A DNA stretch of 64,000 nucleotides, taken from positions 191,254 to 255,253 of the forward strand of contig NZ_KQ948852.1 of assembly GCF_001514215.1 (NCBI RefSeq). Reading direction: 5' to 3'. The position numbers and the translations under genes are program-made. Below the pieces are notes generated by a model. The model did no database searches. It was not told where the DNA came from and saw nothing but the letters and a program-made list of their open reading frames with translations. This stretch comes from Streptomyces bungoensis. GTDB lineage: Bacteria > Actinomycetota > Actinomycetes > Streptomycetales > Streptomycetaceae. Of the stretch, positions 27,356-36,393 are shown piece by piece; within the stretch, counting starts at the first letter, position 1; every line of letters begins with the position of its first letter.

Positions 27356-28392
27356 CCGACCGTGAACTGGCCGCGGCGGGGATCGCCGACCCGGCGCTGC
27401 GCGCGGCCTACCGCCACTGCCGCGCGCTCAACGCCCGGCACGGCAAGACGTACTTCCTCGCCACCCGGCTGCTGCCCGTCGAGCGCAGGCCCGCCGTGCA
27501 CGCCCTGTACGGGTTCGCCCGCTGGGCCGACGACATCGTCGACTCCCTCGACCCCGCGGTCGGCTCCGGCGCGCGCGTCGAGGCGCTGACGGACCTGCAG
27601 GACGCCCTGGAGACGGGACTGCGCGACGGCCGCAGCCGGGAACCGGTGGTGCTGGCCCTCGCCGACACCGCGCGCCGCTACGGCATCGAGCACGCGCACT
27701 TCCGCGACTTCATGGCCGCGATGCGCGCCGACCTCACGGTCACCGACTATCCGACCTACGCCGACCTGCGCGGCTACATGCACGGCTCCGCCGCCGTGAT
27801 CGGGTTGCAGATGCTGCCGGTCCTGGGCACGGTGGTGCCGCGCGAGGAGGCCGCGCCGCACGCCGCCGCGCTGGGCGTCGCCTTCCAGCTGAGCAACTTC
27901 CTGCGGGACGTCGGCGAGGACCTGGACCGCGGCCGGGTCTACGTGCCCGCGGACCTGCTCGCCGGCCACGGCGTCGACCGGGAGATGCTGCGCTGGAGCC
28001 GGGACACGGGCCGGCCGGACCGGCGGATCACCGCCGCGTTCAGGGAGTTCGAGGCGCTGACCCGGGGCGTGTACCGGGAGGCGGCACCGGGGCTCGCGAT
28101 GCTCGACCCGGTGTCACGGCCCTGCATCCGCACCGCGTTCGTCCTGTACGGCGGCATCCTGGACGCCGTCGCCCGGGACGGGTACGCGGTGCTGCACCGG
28201 CGGGCCGTGGTCCCGCGCCGGCACCGTGCCGTGGTCGCCGCGGACGGGCTCACCCGGGTGGCCGCCGCACGGCTGCGCGCCCGTCACCGGGCAGGGCGGC
28301 CGGTGCCCGTTCCGGCCCGCCCGCTGCCCACCGCCGCATCCACCGCCGCGTCCGTCGCACCGGGCCGGCCCGTCACCGAGGAGGTCGCGTGA
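27352..28392 (+). CDS. crtB: Phytoene synthase
   Basis: A 346-residue squalene/phytoene synthase that condenses two GGPP to phytoene. The substrate-binding Asp motifs are [11 protein letters not shown] near residue 58 and [20 protein letters not shown] near residue 182. The last 60 residues are Ala/Pro/Arg-rich and probably unstructured. Coupled to crtI by ATGA and to crtV by GTGA. Confidence 0.95.
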   Translation: MTDRELAAAGIADPALRAAYRHCRALNARHGKTYFLATRLLPVERRPAVHALYGFARWADDIVDSLDPAVGSGARVEALTDLQDALETGLRDGRSREPVVLALADTARRYGIEHAHFRDFMAAMRADLTVTDYPTYADLRGYMHGSAAVIGLQMLPVLGTVVPREEAAPHAAALGVAFQLSNFLRDVGEDLDRGRVYVPADLLAGHGVDREMLRWSRDTGRPDRRITAAFREFEALTRGVYREAAPGLAMLDPVSRPCIRTAFVLYGGILDAVARDGYAVLHRRAVVPRRHRAVVAADGLTRVAAARLRARHRAGRPVPVPARPLPTAASTAASVAPGRPVTEEVA

Positions 28393-29390
28393 GCGTGCGC
28401 CGCCACATCCCGCTGTCCCTGCGCCGCCGCCCGGTGCCGTGGGACCGTCAGCGGCCCACCTGGCGCGACGCGAAGCCCGCGGTGATCGCTCAGGCGCTGA
28501 AGCGGGCTCAGGCGCGTCCCTCGGGCAACTGGTACGTCGTCGGCGCGACCCGTGATCTGCGCGCCGACCGCCCGCTGGCGCGCACCGTCGCGGGGCAGGA
28601 GGTGGTCGTCTGGCGCGGAGCCGACGGCCGGCTCGTGGCCGGTCCCGGCATCTGCCCCCACCTGGGGGCGCCGCTGCGGGACAGCCCCGTGCGCTGCGGC
28701 ACCCTGGTGTGCCACTGGCACGGCCTCGCCCTGGAGGGCGGCCCGTACGCGGGCTGGCGGCCGCTGCCGGCGCACGACGACGGGGTCCTGGTGTGGGTGC
28801 GGCTCGACGAGGTCGGTGGGGAGCTCCCGCTGGACGCGCCGGTCGTGCCGGTGCGCCCCGCGCCGGAGCGTGCGCTGACGGCCGTCTACGTCGGCACGGG
28901 GATCTGCGAGCCCGAGGACGTCGTGGCCAATCGCCTGGACCCGTGGCACGGTGCGTGGTTCCATCCGTACTCGTTCGTCGACCTGGCGGTCGTCGGCTCG
29001 CCGGACGACGGCGAGGAGGGCGGCGAGGACGCGTTCACCGTCGACGTCTCCTTCAAGGTGGCGGGGCGGCTGGTGGTGCCGGTGCGGGCCGTGTTCACCG
29101 CTCCCGAGCCGCGCACGGTCGTCATGCACATCACCCGGGGCGAGGGCGAGGGCTCCGTGGTCGAGACGCACGCCACCCCGCTCGGCCCGGACGCGCACGG
29201 CAGGCCGCGCACGGCGGTCGTCGAGGCCGTGGTGGCGGCCTCCGACCGCCGCGGCTTCGCCGCCGCACGCCGGGCCGCACCGCTCCTGCGCCCCCTGATG
29301 CGGGCCGCGGCGGGCCGGCTCTGGCGCGACGACCTGGCCTATGCCGAACGCCGCTGGGAGCTGATGTCCACGGGGCGCTACCCCGGGTGA
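28389..29390 (+). CDS. crtV: Rieske-type iron-sulfur protein of the carotenoid cluster
   Basis: A 333-residue protein. An N-terminal Rieske domain has CPHLGAP and CHWHG motifs (C-x-H ... C-x2-H near residues 88-110), which bind a [2Fe-2S] cluster. The rest looks like a catalytic or substrate-binding domain of the DUF5914 kind. It occupies the crtV position, for which older annotation says methylesterase; the visible Rieske motif argues instead for a redox or oxygenase function. GTGA overlap with crtB. The stop sits in a hairpin shared with the convergent phosphatase gene. Confidence 0.8.
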   Translation: MSVRRHIPLSLRRRPVPWDRQRPTWRDAKPAVIAQALKRAQARPSGNWYVVGATRDLRADRPLARTVAGQEVVVWRGADGRLVAGPGICPHLGAPLRDSPVRCGTLVCHWHGLALEGGPYAGWRPLPAHDDGVLVWVRLDEVGGELPLDAPVVPVRPAPERALTAVYVGTGICEPEDVVANRLDPWHGAWFHPYSFVDLAVVGSPDDGEEGGEDAFTVDVSFKVAGRLVVPVRAVFTAPEPRTVVMHITRGEGEGSVVETHATPLGPDAHGRPRTAVVEAVVAASDRRGFAAARRAAPLLRPLMRAAAGRLWRDDLAYAERRWELMSTGRYPG

Positions 29391-29423
29391 GCGCCGCCCG
29401 GCGGCCGGTGACGCCCGCTCACC
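29386..29423. terminator. Hairpin spanning two convergent stop codons
   Basis: GGTGAGCG (29386-29393) pairs with CGCTCACC (29416-29423). The stem contains both the crtV stop and the stop of the convergent phosphatase gene. A bidirectional terminator is plausible. Confidence 0.45.
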
Positions 29424-31275
29424 GGGTCCGCCGCCTCCTGCCGGCGCCGTTGCCTCGGGTCACCCGGTCGGGGACGGTCTCCCCGGGCAGCGGCGTGCGC
29501 AGCGCGAGCAGGGCCACGTCGTCGTCGTTGCCCGCGGGGCGGACCCGGTGCAGGAGCTGGTCGATGAAGGAGTCCAGGGGGCGGTGGGCCAGCGCGGCGG
29601 CGTGCCGGCGCAGCCGGTCCAGGCCCTCGTCCAGGGAGTGGCCGGGCTCCTCGATCAGTCCGTCGGTGTACATGACCAGAGTGCTGCCGGGCGGGAGGGT
29701 CACGGTGGCGTCGGTCCGCGTGGCCGCGGCGCCGGTGCCCAGCAGGACGCCGTGGCCCCCGCCGAGGTACTCGGTGAGGCCGTCACGGCTCAGCAGAAGG
29801 GGCGGGGGGTGGCCGGCGTTGGTCCAGGTCAGCTGCCACTCGCCGTCCTCCGGCCGTTCGAGGCGGGCGAACAGCAGGGTCGCCATGGCGACCTCGGTGA
29901 TGTGGTGGATGGCCGCGTCCAGCCGCTCGACGACCCGGGCGGGGGTGTCCCACCGGGACCAGGCGTAGGCGCGCAGCATGTTGCGGACCTGCGCCATCCC
30001 GGCGGCGGCCTCCAGGTCGTGCCCGACGACGTCGCCGATGGCCAGGGCGGTGGCGCCGTCCGGCAGCGGGAAGGCGTCGTACCAGTCCCCGCCGACCTGC
30101 GAGGCGTGGGGTGCGGGCAGGTAGCGCACGGTCATCTGCAGGTTCGGCACCGTCGGCATCTGGGGCAGCAGGTGGTTCTGCATGGTCTCGGCGACCGTGC
30201 GCTGGCGCTGGTAGAGGCGCGCGTTGTCCAGGGCCAGCCCGGCACGGCGGGCGATGTCCTCCAGCAGGGGCAGGTCGTCGGTGCTGAAGGGCACCGGGTT
30301 GTCCGACCGCCCGAGGGTCAGGGCCCCCAGCACTGCGCGGGTGCCGCGGATGGGCGCGATGACGGCGGAGTGCATGCCGGTGGCCTCGAACAGGTGGCGC
30401 TGCTCGACGGCGATGCCCGAATCCGGTTCCACCTGGTACGTCTGCGGTCCGGCGACCGTGGACGCGACACCGCGCAGGGCCCGCGACAGCGGCATCGGGG
30501 ACTCCTCCGGGATCGGCGGCATCGGCCCCTGCAACTCCTCCAGGTGGGACAGGGCCTCGCCGTCGGCGTGGACCACCGCGGTGCGCCAGACCTCGTCGCG
30601 CTCGCTGATCAGGTCGATGACGACCCAGTCCGCCAGCCGCGGGACGACCAGGTGCACCAGCCGGCGCAGCGCCTCGTCGACGTCGAGGGTGGAGGTCAGC
30701 CGGGTGGTGGTCTCGGCCAGCAGGGCCAGCCGTGCCAGCTCCGTCAGCTGTCCGGAGCGCTGCTGCCCCGGCGGACCGGCCGGTACGCCCTGGCCGGCGG
30801 CGTGGAACAGGACGAGGGTGCCGGTGAGCTCGTCACCGGTGTCGTACGGGGCGATCTGCCAGGAGATCGGGAGCAGGGCGCCGTCCCTGCGGGCGAAGTA
30901 GTCGAGTCCCGACTGGGCCGGGCGCCCGGCGAGGAACGCCTGCCGCATGGCGCACTGCGTCCGGGCGATCGGCTGACCGTGCAGGTCCCGGTGCAGCAGG
31001 TCGTGGGCGTCCTGTCCGAGGAGGCGTTCCGCCGGCCACGCCAGCAGTTCCTCGGCGCTGCTGTTGGCGGCGACGATGCGGCCCTGCGCGTCCACGACGT
31101 AGGCGCCGGTCGCGATGGCCTCCAGTTGCGCGGAGAGTGCGGCCGTGACGCCGGGCGGGGGCGGCGAGCCCGGTCTCTCCCTGTGCTTCGGCTCTGACAT
31201 CACCCGGTTCCCTCGGCTGGTCCGACACGCGCGCACGCTGCGGTACCCGAGGCGGGTTACCTCACCGGACCGCAT
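29419..31275 (-). CDS. SpoIIE-type phosphatase with PAS and GAF domains
   Basis: A 618-residue phosphatase. PAS domain at about 50-165 (AYVVDAQGRIVAANSSAEELL), a GAF domain at about 205-355, and a SpoIIE/PP2C domain at about 375-610 (VGGDWYDAFPLPDGATALAIGDVVG, NDDDVALLALR). I chose the ATG at 31275 because AGGAGG lies 5 bases upstream; an ATG at 31200 (MSEPKHRERPG) is a shorter alternative. It converges on crtV and sits within the light-response island. Whether it acts on the LitS pathway is not shown. Confidence 0.88.
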   Translation of the reverse strand: MRSGEVTRLGYRSVRACRTSRGNRVMSEPKHRERPGSPPPPGVTAALSAQLEAIATGAYVVDAQGRIVAANSSAEELLAWPAERLLGQDAHDLLHRDLHGQPIARTQCAMRQAFLAGRPAQSGLDYFARRDGALLPISWQIAPYDTGDELTGTLVLFHAAGQGVPAGPPGQQRSGQLTELARLALLAETTTRLTSTLDVDEALRRLVHLVVPRLADWVVIDLISERDEVWRTAVVHADGEALSHLEELQGPMPPIPEESPMPLSRALRGVASTVAGPQTYQVEPDSGIAVEQRHLFEATGMHSAVIAPIRGTRAVLGALTLGRSDNPVPFSTDDLPLLEDIARRAGLALDNARLYQRQRTVAETMQNHLLPQMPTVPNLQMTVRYLPAPHASQVGGDWYDAFPLPDGATALAIGDVVGHDLEAAAGMAQVRNMLRAYAWSRWDTPARVVERLDAAIHHITEVAMATLLFARLERPEDGEWQLTWTNAGHPPPLLLSRDGLTEYLGGGHGVLLGTGAAATRTDATVTLPPGSTLVMYTDGLIEEPGHSLDEGLDRLRRHAAALAHRPLDSFIDQLLHRVRPAGNDDDVALLALRTPLPGETVPDRVTRGNGAGRRRRTR

Positions 31276-31451
31276 GCAACCCTCCTCGTGCCCCCGTGCC
31301 GCGAAGGTCACGCCACGGGTGGGATCCGGGTGGCCGGTGCGTCCGGCGCGCCGGCCACCCACCGTGACCGCCCGGGTGCGGATCGGGTGGGTCTCACCAG
31401 GGTGGGAGGAGCCGAGCGCACTCGGGCCGACGCGGGAAGGACGGGCGGGAG

Positions 31452-31793
31452 ATGGCGGACGACGACGAGCGGCGCGAGGTGGACGAGACGTTCCGCGAAC
31501 TGGTGAACATGACGCCGTCCCGGCTGGAGATGTGGCTGGGGACGGACGAGTCCCAGGAGGCGGGTCAGCACAGGGACGGCGGCGAGTCGACCGGTCACGC
31601 CTCGGGGCGCCGGATCGTCGAGATCCTGCGCAAGGAGAAGGGCGACCTGTCGGACGCCGACTACGCGCACATGCGCAAGGTCAACGGATACATCCGCCGC
31701 CACCTCGCGCAGCGGCCGTCGCGGGACGTAGGCGACAGCCGGTGGCGTCACTCGCTGATGAACCGGGGCCACGACCCGCCGGCCGGCAGCTGA
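31452..31793 (+). CDS. DUF3140 family protein
   Basis: A 113-residue protein. It matches the DUF3140 layout: an acidic start, FRELVNMTPSRLEMWLGTDES near residue 15, GRRIVEILRKEKGDLSDADYAHMRKVNGYIRRH in the centre, and a final WRHSLMNRGHDP. These small DNA-binding-like proteins have no known function. GGGAGATGG contains the ribosome site overlapping the start. It converges on the WhiB gene. Confidence 0.8.
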   Translation: MADDDERREVDETFRELVNMTPSRLEMWLGTDESQEAGQHRDGGESTGHASGRRIVEILRKEKGDLSDADYAHMRKVNGYIRRHLAQRPSRDVGDSRWRHSLMNRGHDPPAGS

Positions 31794-31808
31794 CCCGGGC
31801 GGCACGCG

Positions 31809-32087
31809 TCATTCCGCTTCGCCGGCGCCCCGGGAGCGCTCCGCCGATGTCCTGGCCGGGGACAGCGACTTGCGCTGGCGGGCGGTCAGCCCTCCCCACA
31901 CCCCGTCGGCCTCGCCCCGCCGCAGCGCCCAGGACCGGCACTCCTGCTCGACGGGGCAGCGGTGGCAGATCCGCCTGGCCCGTTCTATCTGCGCCAGGGA
32001 CGCCCCGTCCTCGGTGACGGGGAAGAAGAGCTCGGGGTCCTCGAAGCGGCAGGCCGCCGACTCACGCCAGTTCACGATGTCCTCCAC
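31809..32087 (-). CDS. WhiB-like iron-sulfur transcription factor
   Basis: A 92-residue Wbl protein with the four cluster cysteines Cys13, Cys41, Cys44 and Cys50 (CHRC plus flanking), the G-V-W-G-G turn at about residues 62-66 and a basic ARQRKSL tail. Wbl proteins carry a [4Fe-4S] cluster sensitive to oxygen or nitric oxide and act with the principal sigma factor on development or stress genes. Its location next to DUF3140 and an SsgA-like gene is between carotenoid and light-control genes. No fused domains. Confidence 0.95.
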   Translation of the reverse strand: MEDIVNWRESAACRFEDPELFFPVTEDGASLAQIERARRICHRCPVEQECRSWALRRGEADGVWGGLTARQRKSLSPARTSAERSRGAGEAE

Positions 32088-32325
32088 CTGGCAGACCGGC
32101 CGGCGGCCGTGGGCGACCGTGGGGCCGACCGAGCCGTCCGGCGTCTCGTGTGTCGTCCACCCGGCAGAGGTGTACTCACGCTAGGTGGCTCGCAAGTCCT
32201 TGTCCAGGTCAGCCGACCCGGTGCATCCGAGCCCGGGCGCCGGGGGGAAGCTGGAGTGCGGCTCTTTTCGTCCGGCTCCCTGCCGCCGTGGCCGCACCAC
32301 TCCCGCGCTCTCCCTGGGAGGCACG

Positions 32326-32784
32326 ATGCGCGACCCCGTGACCTCGTGGAACGAGACCCGGCCCGCCCGGGGTGACCTGTGCCCTCGCCTCACCCTGACC
32401 GTCCTCGTGCTCGTGGACGGCGAGGCGGTGCCGTTCCATACGCGTTTCGACTACGACCGCGACGACCCGCTGGCCGTACGGATGGCCTTCCTCGACGCCC
32501 CGGATCCCGCCCGGCCGTGGGTGTTCTCGCGTGACCTGCTGTACGCCGGTCTGCACGCCCCGGCGGGCGACGGTGCCGTGCGGGTCCGTCCGCCCTGCCG
32601 CTGCCACTCCCCCACGATGGCCCGCATACTCCTGCACGGCGGCCGCTCGGCCGCGGCGCTCTACGTGCCGGCCGCCGAACTGCACGACTGGCTGGAGGGG
32701 ACCTACGCGGCGGTGCGGGCCGGGGAGGAGGCATCCCGTCTCCGCGTCGACGACATGCTGCGGCGGCTGGTGCGAGGGGGGTGA
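32326..32784 (+). CDS. SsgA-family sporulation/cell-division protein
   Basis: A 152-residue SsgA-like protein (SALP), a family restricted to morphologically complex actinobacteria where members place septa and control peptidoglycan during sporulation. Family features: TLTVLVLVDGEAVPFHTRFDYD near residue 22, DPLAVRMAFLD, WVFSRDLLYAGL near residue 66 and a C-terminal helix ELHDWLEGTYAAVRAGEE. The start is the ATG at 32326, with GGGAGG just before it. The stop is followed after 3 bp by a 9-bp tandem repeat. Which SALP this is cannot be told from sequence alone. Confidence 0.88.
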   Translation: MRDPVTSWNETRPARGDLCPRLTLTVLVLVDGEAVPFHTRFDYDRDDPLAVRMAFLDAPDPARPWVFSRDLLYAGLHAPAGDGAVRVRPPCRCHSPTMARILLHGGRSAAALYVPAAELHDWLEGTYAAVRAGEEASRLRVDDMLRRLVRGG

Positions 32785-32787
32785 CGG

Positions 32788-32850
32788 CCACCCAGGCCAC
32801 TCAGGCCACTCAGGCCACTCAGGCCACTCAGGCCACTCAGGCCACTCAGC
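32788..32850. repeat. Seven tandem copies of a 9-bp unit (CCACTCAGG)
   Basis: Units start at 32788, 32797, 32806, 32815, 32824, 32833 and 32842. The first reads CCACCCAGG and the last ends in C; the five between are identical. It lies immediately after the SsgA-like stop and before a LitR-like site. Likely a slippage-prone minisatellite. Confidence 0.95.
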
Positions 32851-32859
32851 GATATGAAA

Positions 32860-32879
32860 CGCATCGATGGTGCATCGAA
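32860..32879. promoter_or_regulatory. Second LitR-like 11-bp direct repeat
   Basis: CGCATCG at 32860-32866 and TGCATCG at 32871-32877 repeat with an 11-bp period. The sequence matches the element between litS and litR at 17 of 19 core positions and has the same orientation. Yet it lies in the convergent spacer beyond the litS stop, where no gene start is near. Confidence 0.5.
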
Positions 32880-32927
32880 TACTGCTGAACCGAAAATGGC
32901 GGCAGGTTTCTCCGGCGGCCACCTCTC

Positions 32928-33518
32928 TCAGGCGGCCGCCAGCCCTTCCTCCTCCAGGGAGCGGCGCAACCGGTCCAGACCCCGCCGGGTGTGGCTCTTG
33001 ACCGTTCCGAGCGGCCACCCCGTGACATGGGCGATCTGCGTCTGGGTCAGGTCCTGGTAGAAGGCGAGCCGCAGCACCCGGCGCTGCGGCTCGCTGAGCC
33101 GCTCCAGGGCGCGTCCCACGACCAGCCGGTCGAGCGCGGCCTCCGGGTCCCCGCCGGCTCGCTCCGCTACGGGCGTGAGCACCCCGGCCGCCGCCGTGGC
33201 CAGTTGCGCGCGGCGGGTGCGGGCGGCGAGGGCGTCCGCCACCTTGCGCCGGGTGATGCCGACCAGCCACGCCGGGAAGGAGCCGCGCTCCGGGGCGTAG
33301 CCGTCGCGGCCGCGCCAGGCGGCGGTGAACACCTGCTGGGTCACGTCCTCCGCCTCACGCGGGTCCCCGAGCGCCTGCCTGGCCAGGCCGTGGACGAGGC
33401 CGGACCACTGCCGGTGCAGCAGGGTCCAGTCGTCGGGAGCGTCCTGCCGGCGGCGGTCGAGCAGTGCGGTGGGGGCGGGGGTGGATGTGGGAGCGGGAGC
33501 GGATGGGAGCAGGTTCAT
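32928..33518 (-). CDS. litS: ECF-type sigma factor LitS
   Basis: A 196-residue sigma factor. Region 2 spans about 35-100 (EAEDVTQQVFTAAWRGRDGY, SFPAWLVGITRRKVADALA) and region 4 about 130-185 (LERLSEPQRRVLRLAFYQDLTQTQIAHVTGWP, GTVKSHTRRGLDRL, cited in parts). AAGGAGG precedes the ATG at 33518. It is divergent from the B12-binding LitR gene, the arrangement of litS/litR in Streptomyces coelicolor, where light releases LitR repression of litS and LitS then drives carotenoid genes. No anti-sigma gene is adjacent. Confidence 0.88.
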   Translation of the reverse strand: MNLLPSAPAPTSTPAPTALLDRRRQDAPDDWTLLHRQWSGLVHGLARQALGDPREAEDVTQQVFTAAWRGRDGYAPERGSFPAWLVGITRRKVADALAARTRRAQLATAAAGVLTPVAERAGGDPEAALDRLVVGRALERLSEPQRRVLRLAFYQDLTQTQIAHVTGWPLGTVKSHTRRGLDRLRRSLEEEGLAAA

Positions 33519-33653
33519 GGCGAGCCTCCTTCACGTGACCGCGGCGGCGCCCCACGCCATCACTGGGCGTGCGGCACCCGTCCTGGCCACGCTTGCCGGG
33601 TACGGACCCTGGGTCTTGCCTCAGACTGCGTGCCGGTGGACCATGGGGACAAC

Positions 33654-33676
33654 TTGCATCGATAGTGCATCGGAAT
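33654..33676. promoter_or_regulatory. Putative LitR operator between litS and litR
   Basis: TGCATCG at 33655-33661 and again at 33666-33672, giving direct repeats with an 11-bp period. CarH/LitR-type B12 photoreceptors are known to bind 11-bp direct repeats as tetramers, so the spacing fits. It sits in the 224-bp divergent spacer and could repress both genes in the dark. Confidence 0.6.
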
Positions 33677-33742
33677 GAACCGACAGGGCGCGCCCGGCCG
33701 TCGGCTTCCGGCGCGACGGAAGGAAGCGGGGCCGCGTTGCCC

Positions 33743-34864
33743 ATGAACGACCACGGAGCCGGTCCCACCGGTGTCGCCGGTCCCGGCGCCCCGCCGGACG
33801 AGACGGCCGCGGGGATGACGACCGGTGCGCTCGCCCGCCGGCTCGGCGTGTCCCCGACCACGCTGCGCTCCTGGGACCGCCGTTACGGACTCGGTCCGGC
33901 CGTGCGCATGGACGGACGGCACCGCCGCTGGGCCCCCCAGGACATCGCGATGGTGGAGGAGATGTGCCGGCTGACGGCGGCGGGCACCTCGCCGGCCGAG
34001 GCGGCGCGGGTGGCCCGGCTGCGCTCCGCCCCGGACGTCACCGGGGCCCGGGCCGCCGTGCCGGCCCCGGAGCCGGTCGCCGTACCGCCCGGCGCGCCGG
34101 GCGCGGCACCGGCCTCCGGCGCGGCCCCCGCCGGTCTCCCGCCCGCGGCCACGACGCGTCCCGGCGGTGCGGGCAGCGGGCTTCCGCTCGGCGACGTCCG
34201 GCAGGAGTGCCGGGGGCTGGCCCGTGCAGCGGTGCGGCTGGACGCGCCGGAACTGGAACAGCGGCTCACCCAGAGCGTCCGGCAGCACGGGCTGCTGGTG
34301 GCGTGGGAGGAGGTGATGGTGCCGACACTGCGCGCCGTCGGCCGCAAGTGGGAGTCCTCCGGCGACCGCTACGTGGAGGTCGAGCACCTGCTGTCCTGGC
34401 ACATCTCCACCACCCTGCGCAGCGCGCCCCTGCTGCTGCCGCGGGCCGAGCCGCTCACCGGTGCCCCGCCGGTGGTGCTGGCCTGCACGCCGGGCGAGCA
34501 GCACTCGCTGGCCCTGGAGGCGCTGACGGCCGCGCTGGGCGAGTGCGGGGTGCCGACCCGGACGCTGGGCGCCGCGGTGCCGGCGGAGGCCCTGCTGGCG
34601 TGTGTGCGGCGCATCGGCCCGGCGGCCGTCGTCCTGTGGGCGCAGACCCGTTCCACGGCGTCGATGCCGCTGGCCCGGCACGTCGCCGGCCTCGAGTGGG
34701 GCGCCGCGGGGGCGCGCAGGCGCCCGGTGGTGCTGCCCGCCGGGCCGGGCTGGGACCGGCGGGCCTCCGCCGGCTTCCCCCGCTGCACCGGGCTGCGCGA
34801 CGCGGTGCAGACCCTGCGCCGTCTCTACGACGACGGCGACGGACGCCGGCCGCGAGCGGACTGA
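33743..34864 (+). CDS. litR: MerR-type, cobalamin-binding light-responsive repressor LitR
   Basis: A 373-residue CarH/LitR-type photoreceptor. MerR winged helix at about 25-95 (TTGALARRLGVSPTTLRSWDRRYGLG), a Pro/Ala-rich linker to about 155, a four-helix bundle at about 160-235 and a Rossmann B12-binding domain to the end. The light-sensing Trp motif appears as KWESSGDRYVEVEH, one residue longer than the W-x9-EH of CarH, and the cobalt ligand is His254 in GEQHSLAL. Adenosylcobalamin is expected to hold a repressing tetramer until light breaks it. The ATG at 33743 lacks a close ribosome site. Confidence 0.9.
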   Translation: MNDHGAGPTGVAGPGAPPDETAAGMTTGALARRLGVSPTTLRSWDRRYGLGPAVRMDGRHRRWAPQDIAMVEEMCRLTAAGTSPAEAARVARLRSAPDVTGARAAVPAPEPVAVPPGAPGAAPASGAAPAGLPPAATTRPGGAGSGLPLGDVRQECRGLARAAVRLDAPELEQRLTQSVRQHGLLVAWEEVMVPTLRAVGRKWESSGDRYVEVEHLLSWHISTTLRSAPLLLPRAEPLTGAPPVVLACTPGEQHSLALEALTAALGECGVPTRTLGAAVPAEALLACVRRIGPAAVVLWAQTRSTASMPLARHVAGLEWGAAGARRRPVVLPAGPGWDRRASAGFPRCTGLRDAVQTLRRLYDDGDGRRPRAD

Positions 34865-34884
34865 GCCGGGCGGGCCGACCGGCG

Positions 34885-36393
34885 TCAGGGCGGCTGCCCG
34901 TCCCACCGCCGGTCGGTGCGCAGCACCTCCTCGACGTCGCCGAGCCGGTCCAGGCCCTGCACGGCGCGGGCGGTGCGGTTGTTGCCGGCGAGAACGGCGC
35001 GGTGGCGGTGGACGAAGGACCAGTAGCCGGTGGTGTAGGGGCAGGCCCGGTCACCGGTGCGGTCGCCGGGCCGGTACGCGCACCCGTCGCACAGGTCGCT
35101 CATACGGTGGATGTAGGCGCCGCCCGAGGTGTACGGCTTGGTGGTCATCAGGCCGCCGTCGGCGTACTGGGACATGCCGGTGACGTTCGGCAGCATCACC
35201 CAGTCGTAGCCGTCGACGAAGCAGCGGTGGAACCAGTCGGTCACCGCGCCCGGGTCCCAGCCGCGTTGCAGGGCGTGGCTGCCGAGCACCATCAGCCGGG
35301 GGATGTGATGGGTCCAGCCGGTGTCGCGGACCTGCGCGAGGACGGTGGACAGGCAGCGGGCCGTCACGGCGTCCGCGTCGAGTTCGAGGAACCACTCGGG
35401 CAGCGGCGCGTGGTGGCGCAGGGAGTTGCGGTGGCGGTAGTCCTCGCCGAAGTACCAGTAGAGCTGCCACACGTACTCGCGCCAGCCCGCGATCTGCCGG
35501 ACGAAGCCCTCGACGCTGTGCACGGGCGCCCGGCCGGCCCGCCAGGCGTCCTCGGCGGCGGTGACCACCTCGGCCGGGTCGAGCAGGCCGAGGTTGAGGG
35601 AGGAGGACAGCAGGCTGTGGCTCATCACGGGGTCGGCGGCCAGCATGGCGTCCTCGTGCGGTCCGAACCCGGCGAGCCGGTGGTCCAGGAAACGCCGCAG
35701 CGCGGCCAGGGCCTCGCGGCGGGACGCCGGGAAGCGGCGCGGCCCGTCCCGGCCGACGAAGCGGATCCCCTCCTCCCGCTCCCAGCGGTCCAGGTCGGCG
35801 CGGACCTGCTCGTCGATGTCGTCCTCGCGGGGCCGGTAGGGCCTGGGGGCGCCGAGGGTGCGCGTGCCCCTGGGCGGCGGTTCGCGGTTGGCGTGGTCGT
35901 GGTTCCAGCGTCCGCCGGCCGGGGTGCCGCCGTCCATGAGCAGGTCCAGTTCGCGGCGCACCCAGTGGTAGAAGTCCTCCTGCCGGAGCCGTCCGCCGCC
36001 GCGTCCGCCGGCCCAGGCGCGGAACGCGTCGTGCGGCAGCAGGAAGCCGCGCGCGGGCAGCACCCGCACCCCCTCCAGGGAGTGGACCAGGCGCAGGGCG
36101 GCCCGGGAGGTGGGGTGACGGACCGTCACGGGCGCGTCGCCGACGGCCTCGCGCAGGCCCTGCCGGTAGGTCTCGGCCCGGACGTAGCGGACGCGGTCGC
36201 CGAGTTCGGCGGCGCGGTGGCGCATCGCGGAGAGCACCAGGTGGGCCTTGGCCCGGTGGTAGCGGCGCCTGCGGAACACCGAGCGGGCCTCGATCATGAC
36301 CACCGGGGCGTCCGCGGCCGGCCCGTCGTCCTCCCCCGGGGCGAGGAAGCGGGGGCCGAGCTGGTCGCCGAACAGCCAGTGACGGTCCGTCAT
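34885..36393 (-). CDS. Iron-sulfur photolyase/cryptochrome (PhrB, (6-4) type)
   Basis: A 502-residue FeS-BCP family photolyase. The N-terminal Rossmann domain starts LFGDQLGPRF and a helical FAD domain follows. Four cysteines, Cys347, Cys435, Cys438 and Cys451, keep exactly the spacing of the [4Fe-4S] ligands of Agrobacterium PhrB (350, 438, 441, 454). Members repair (6-4) photoproducts with FAD and a lumazine antenna. The ATG overlaps the stop of the CPD photolyase gene (ATGA), so both repair enzymes are coupled and probably light-induced. It converges on litR. Confidence 0.92.
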   Translation of the reverse strand: MTDRHWLFGDQLGPRFLAPGEDDGPAADAPVVMIEARSVFRRRRYHRAKAHLVLSAMRHRAAELGDRVRYVRAETYRQGLREAVGDAPVTVRHPTSRAALRLVHSLEGVRVLPARGFLLPHDAFRAWAGGRGGGRLRQEDFYHWVRRELDLLMDGGTPAGGRWNHDHANREPPPRGTRTLGAPRPYRPREDDIDEQVRADLDRWEREEGIRFVGRDGPRRFPASRREALAALRRFLDHRLAGFGPHEDAMLAADPVMSHSLLSSSLNLGLLDPAEVVTAAEDAWRAGRAPVHSVEGFVRQIAGWREYVWQLYWYFGEDYRHRNSLRHHAPLPEWFLELDADAVTARCLSTVLAQVRDTGWTHHIPRLMVLGSHALQRGWDPGAVTDWFHRCFVDGYDWVMLPNVTGMSQYADGGLMTTKPYTSGGAYIHRMSDLCDGCAYRPGDRTGDRACPYTTGYWSFVHRHRAVLAGNNRTARAVQGLDRLGDVEEVLRTDRRWDGQPP

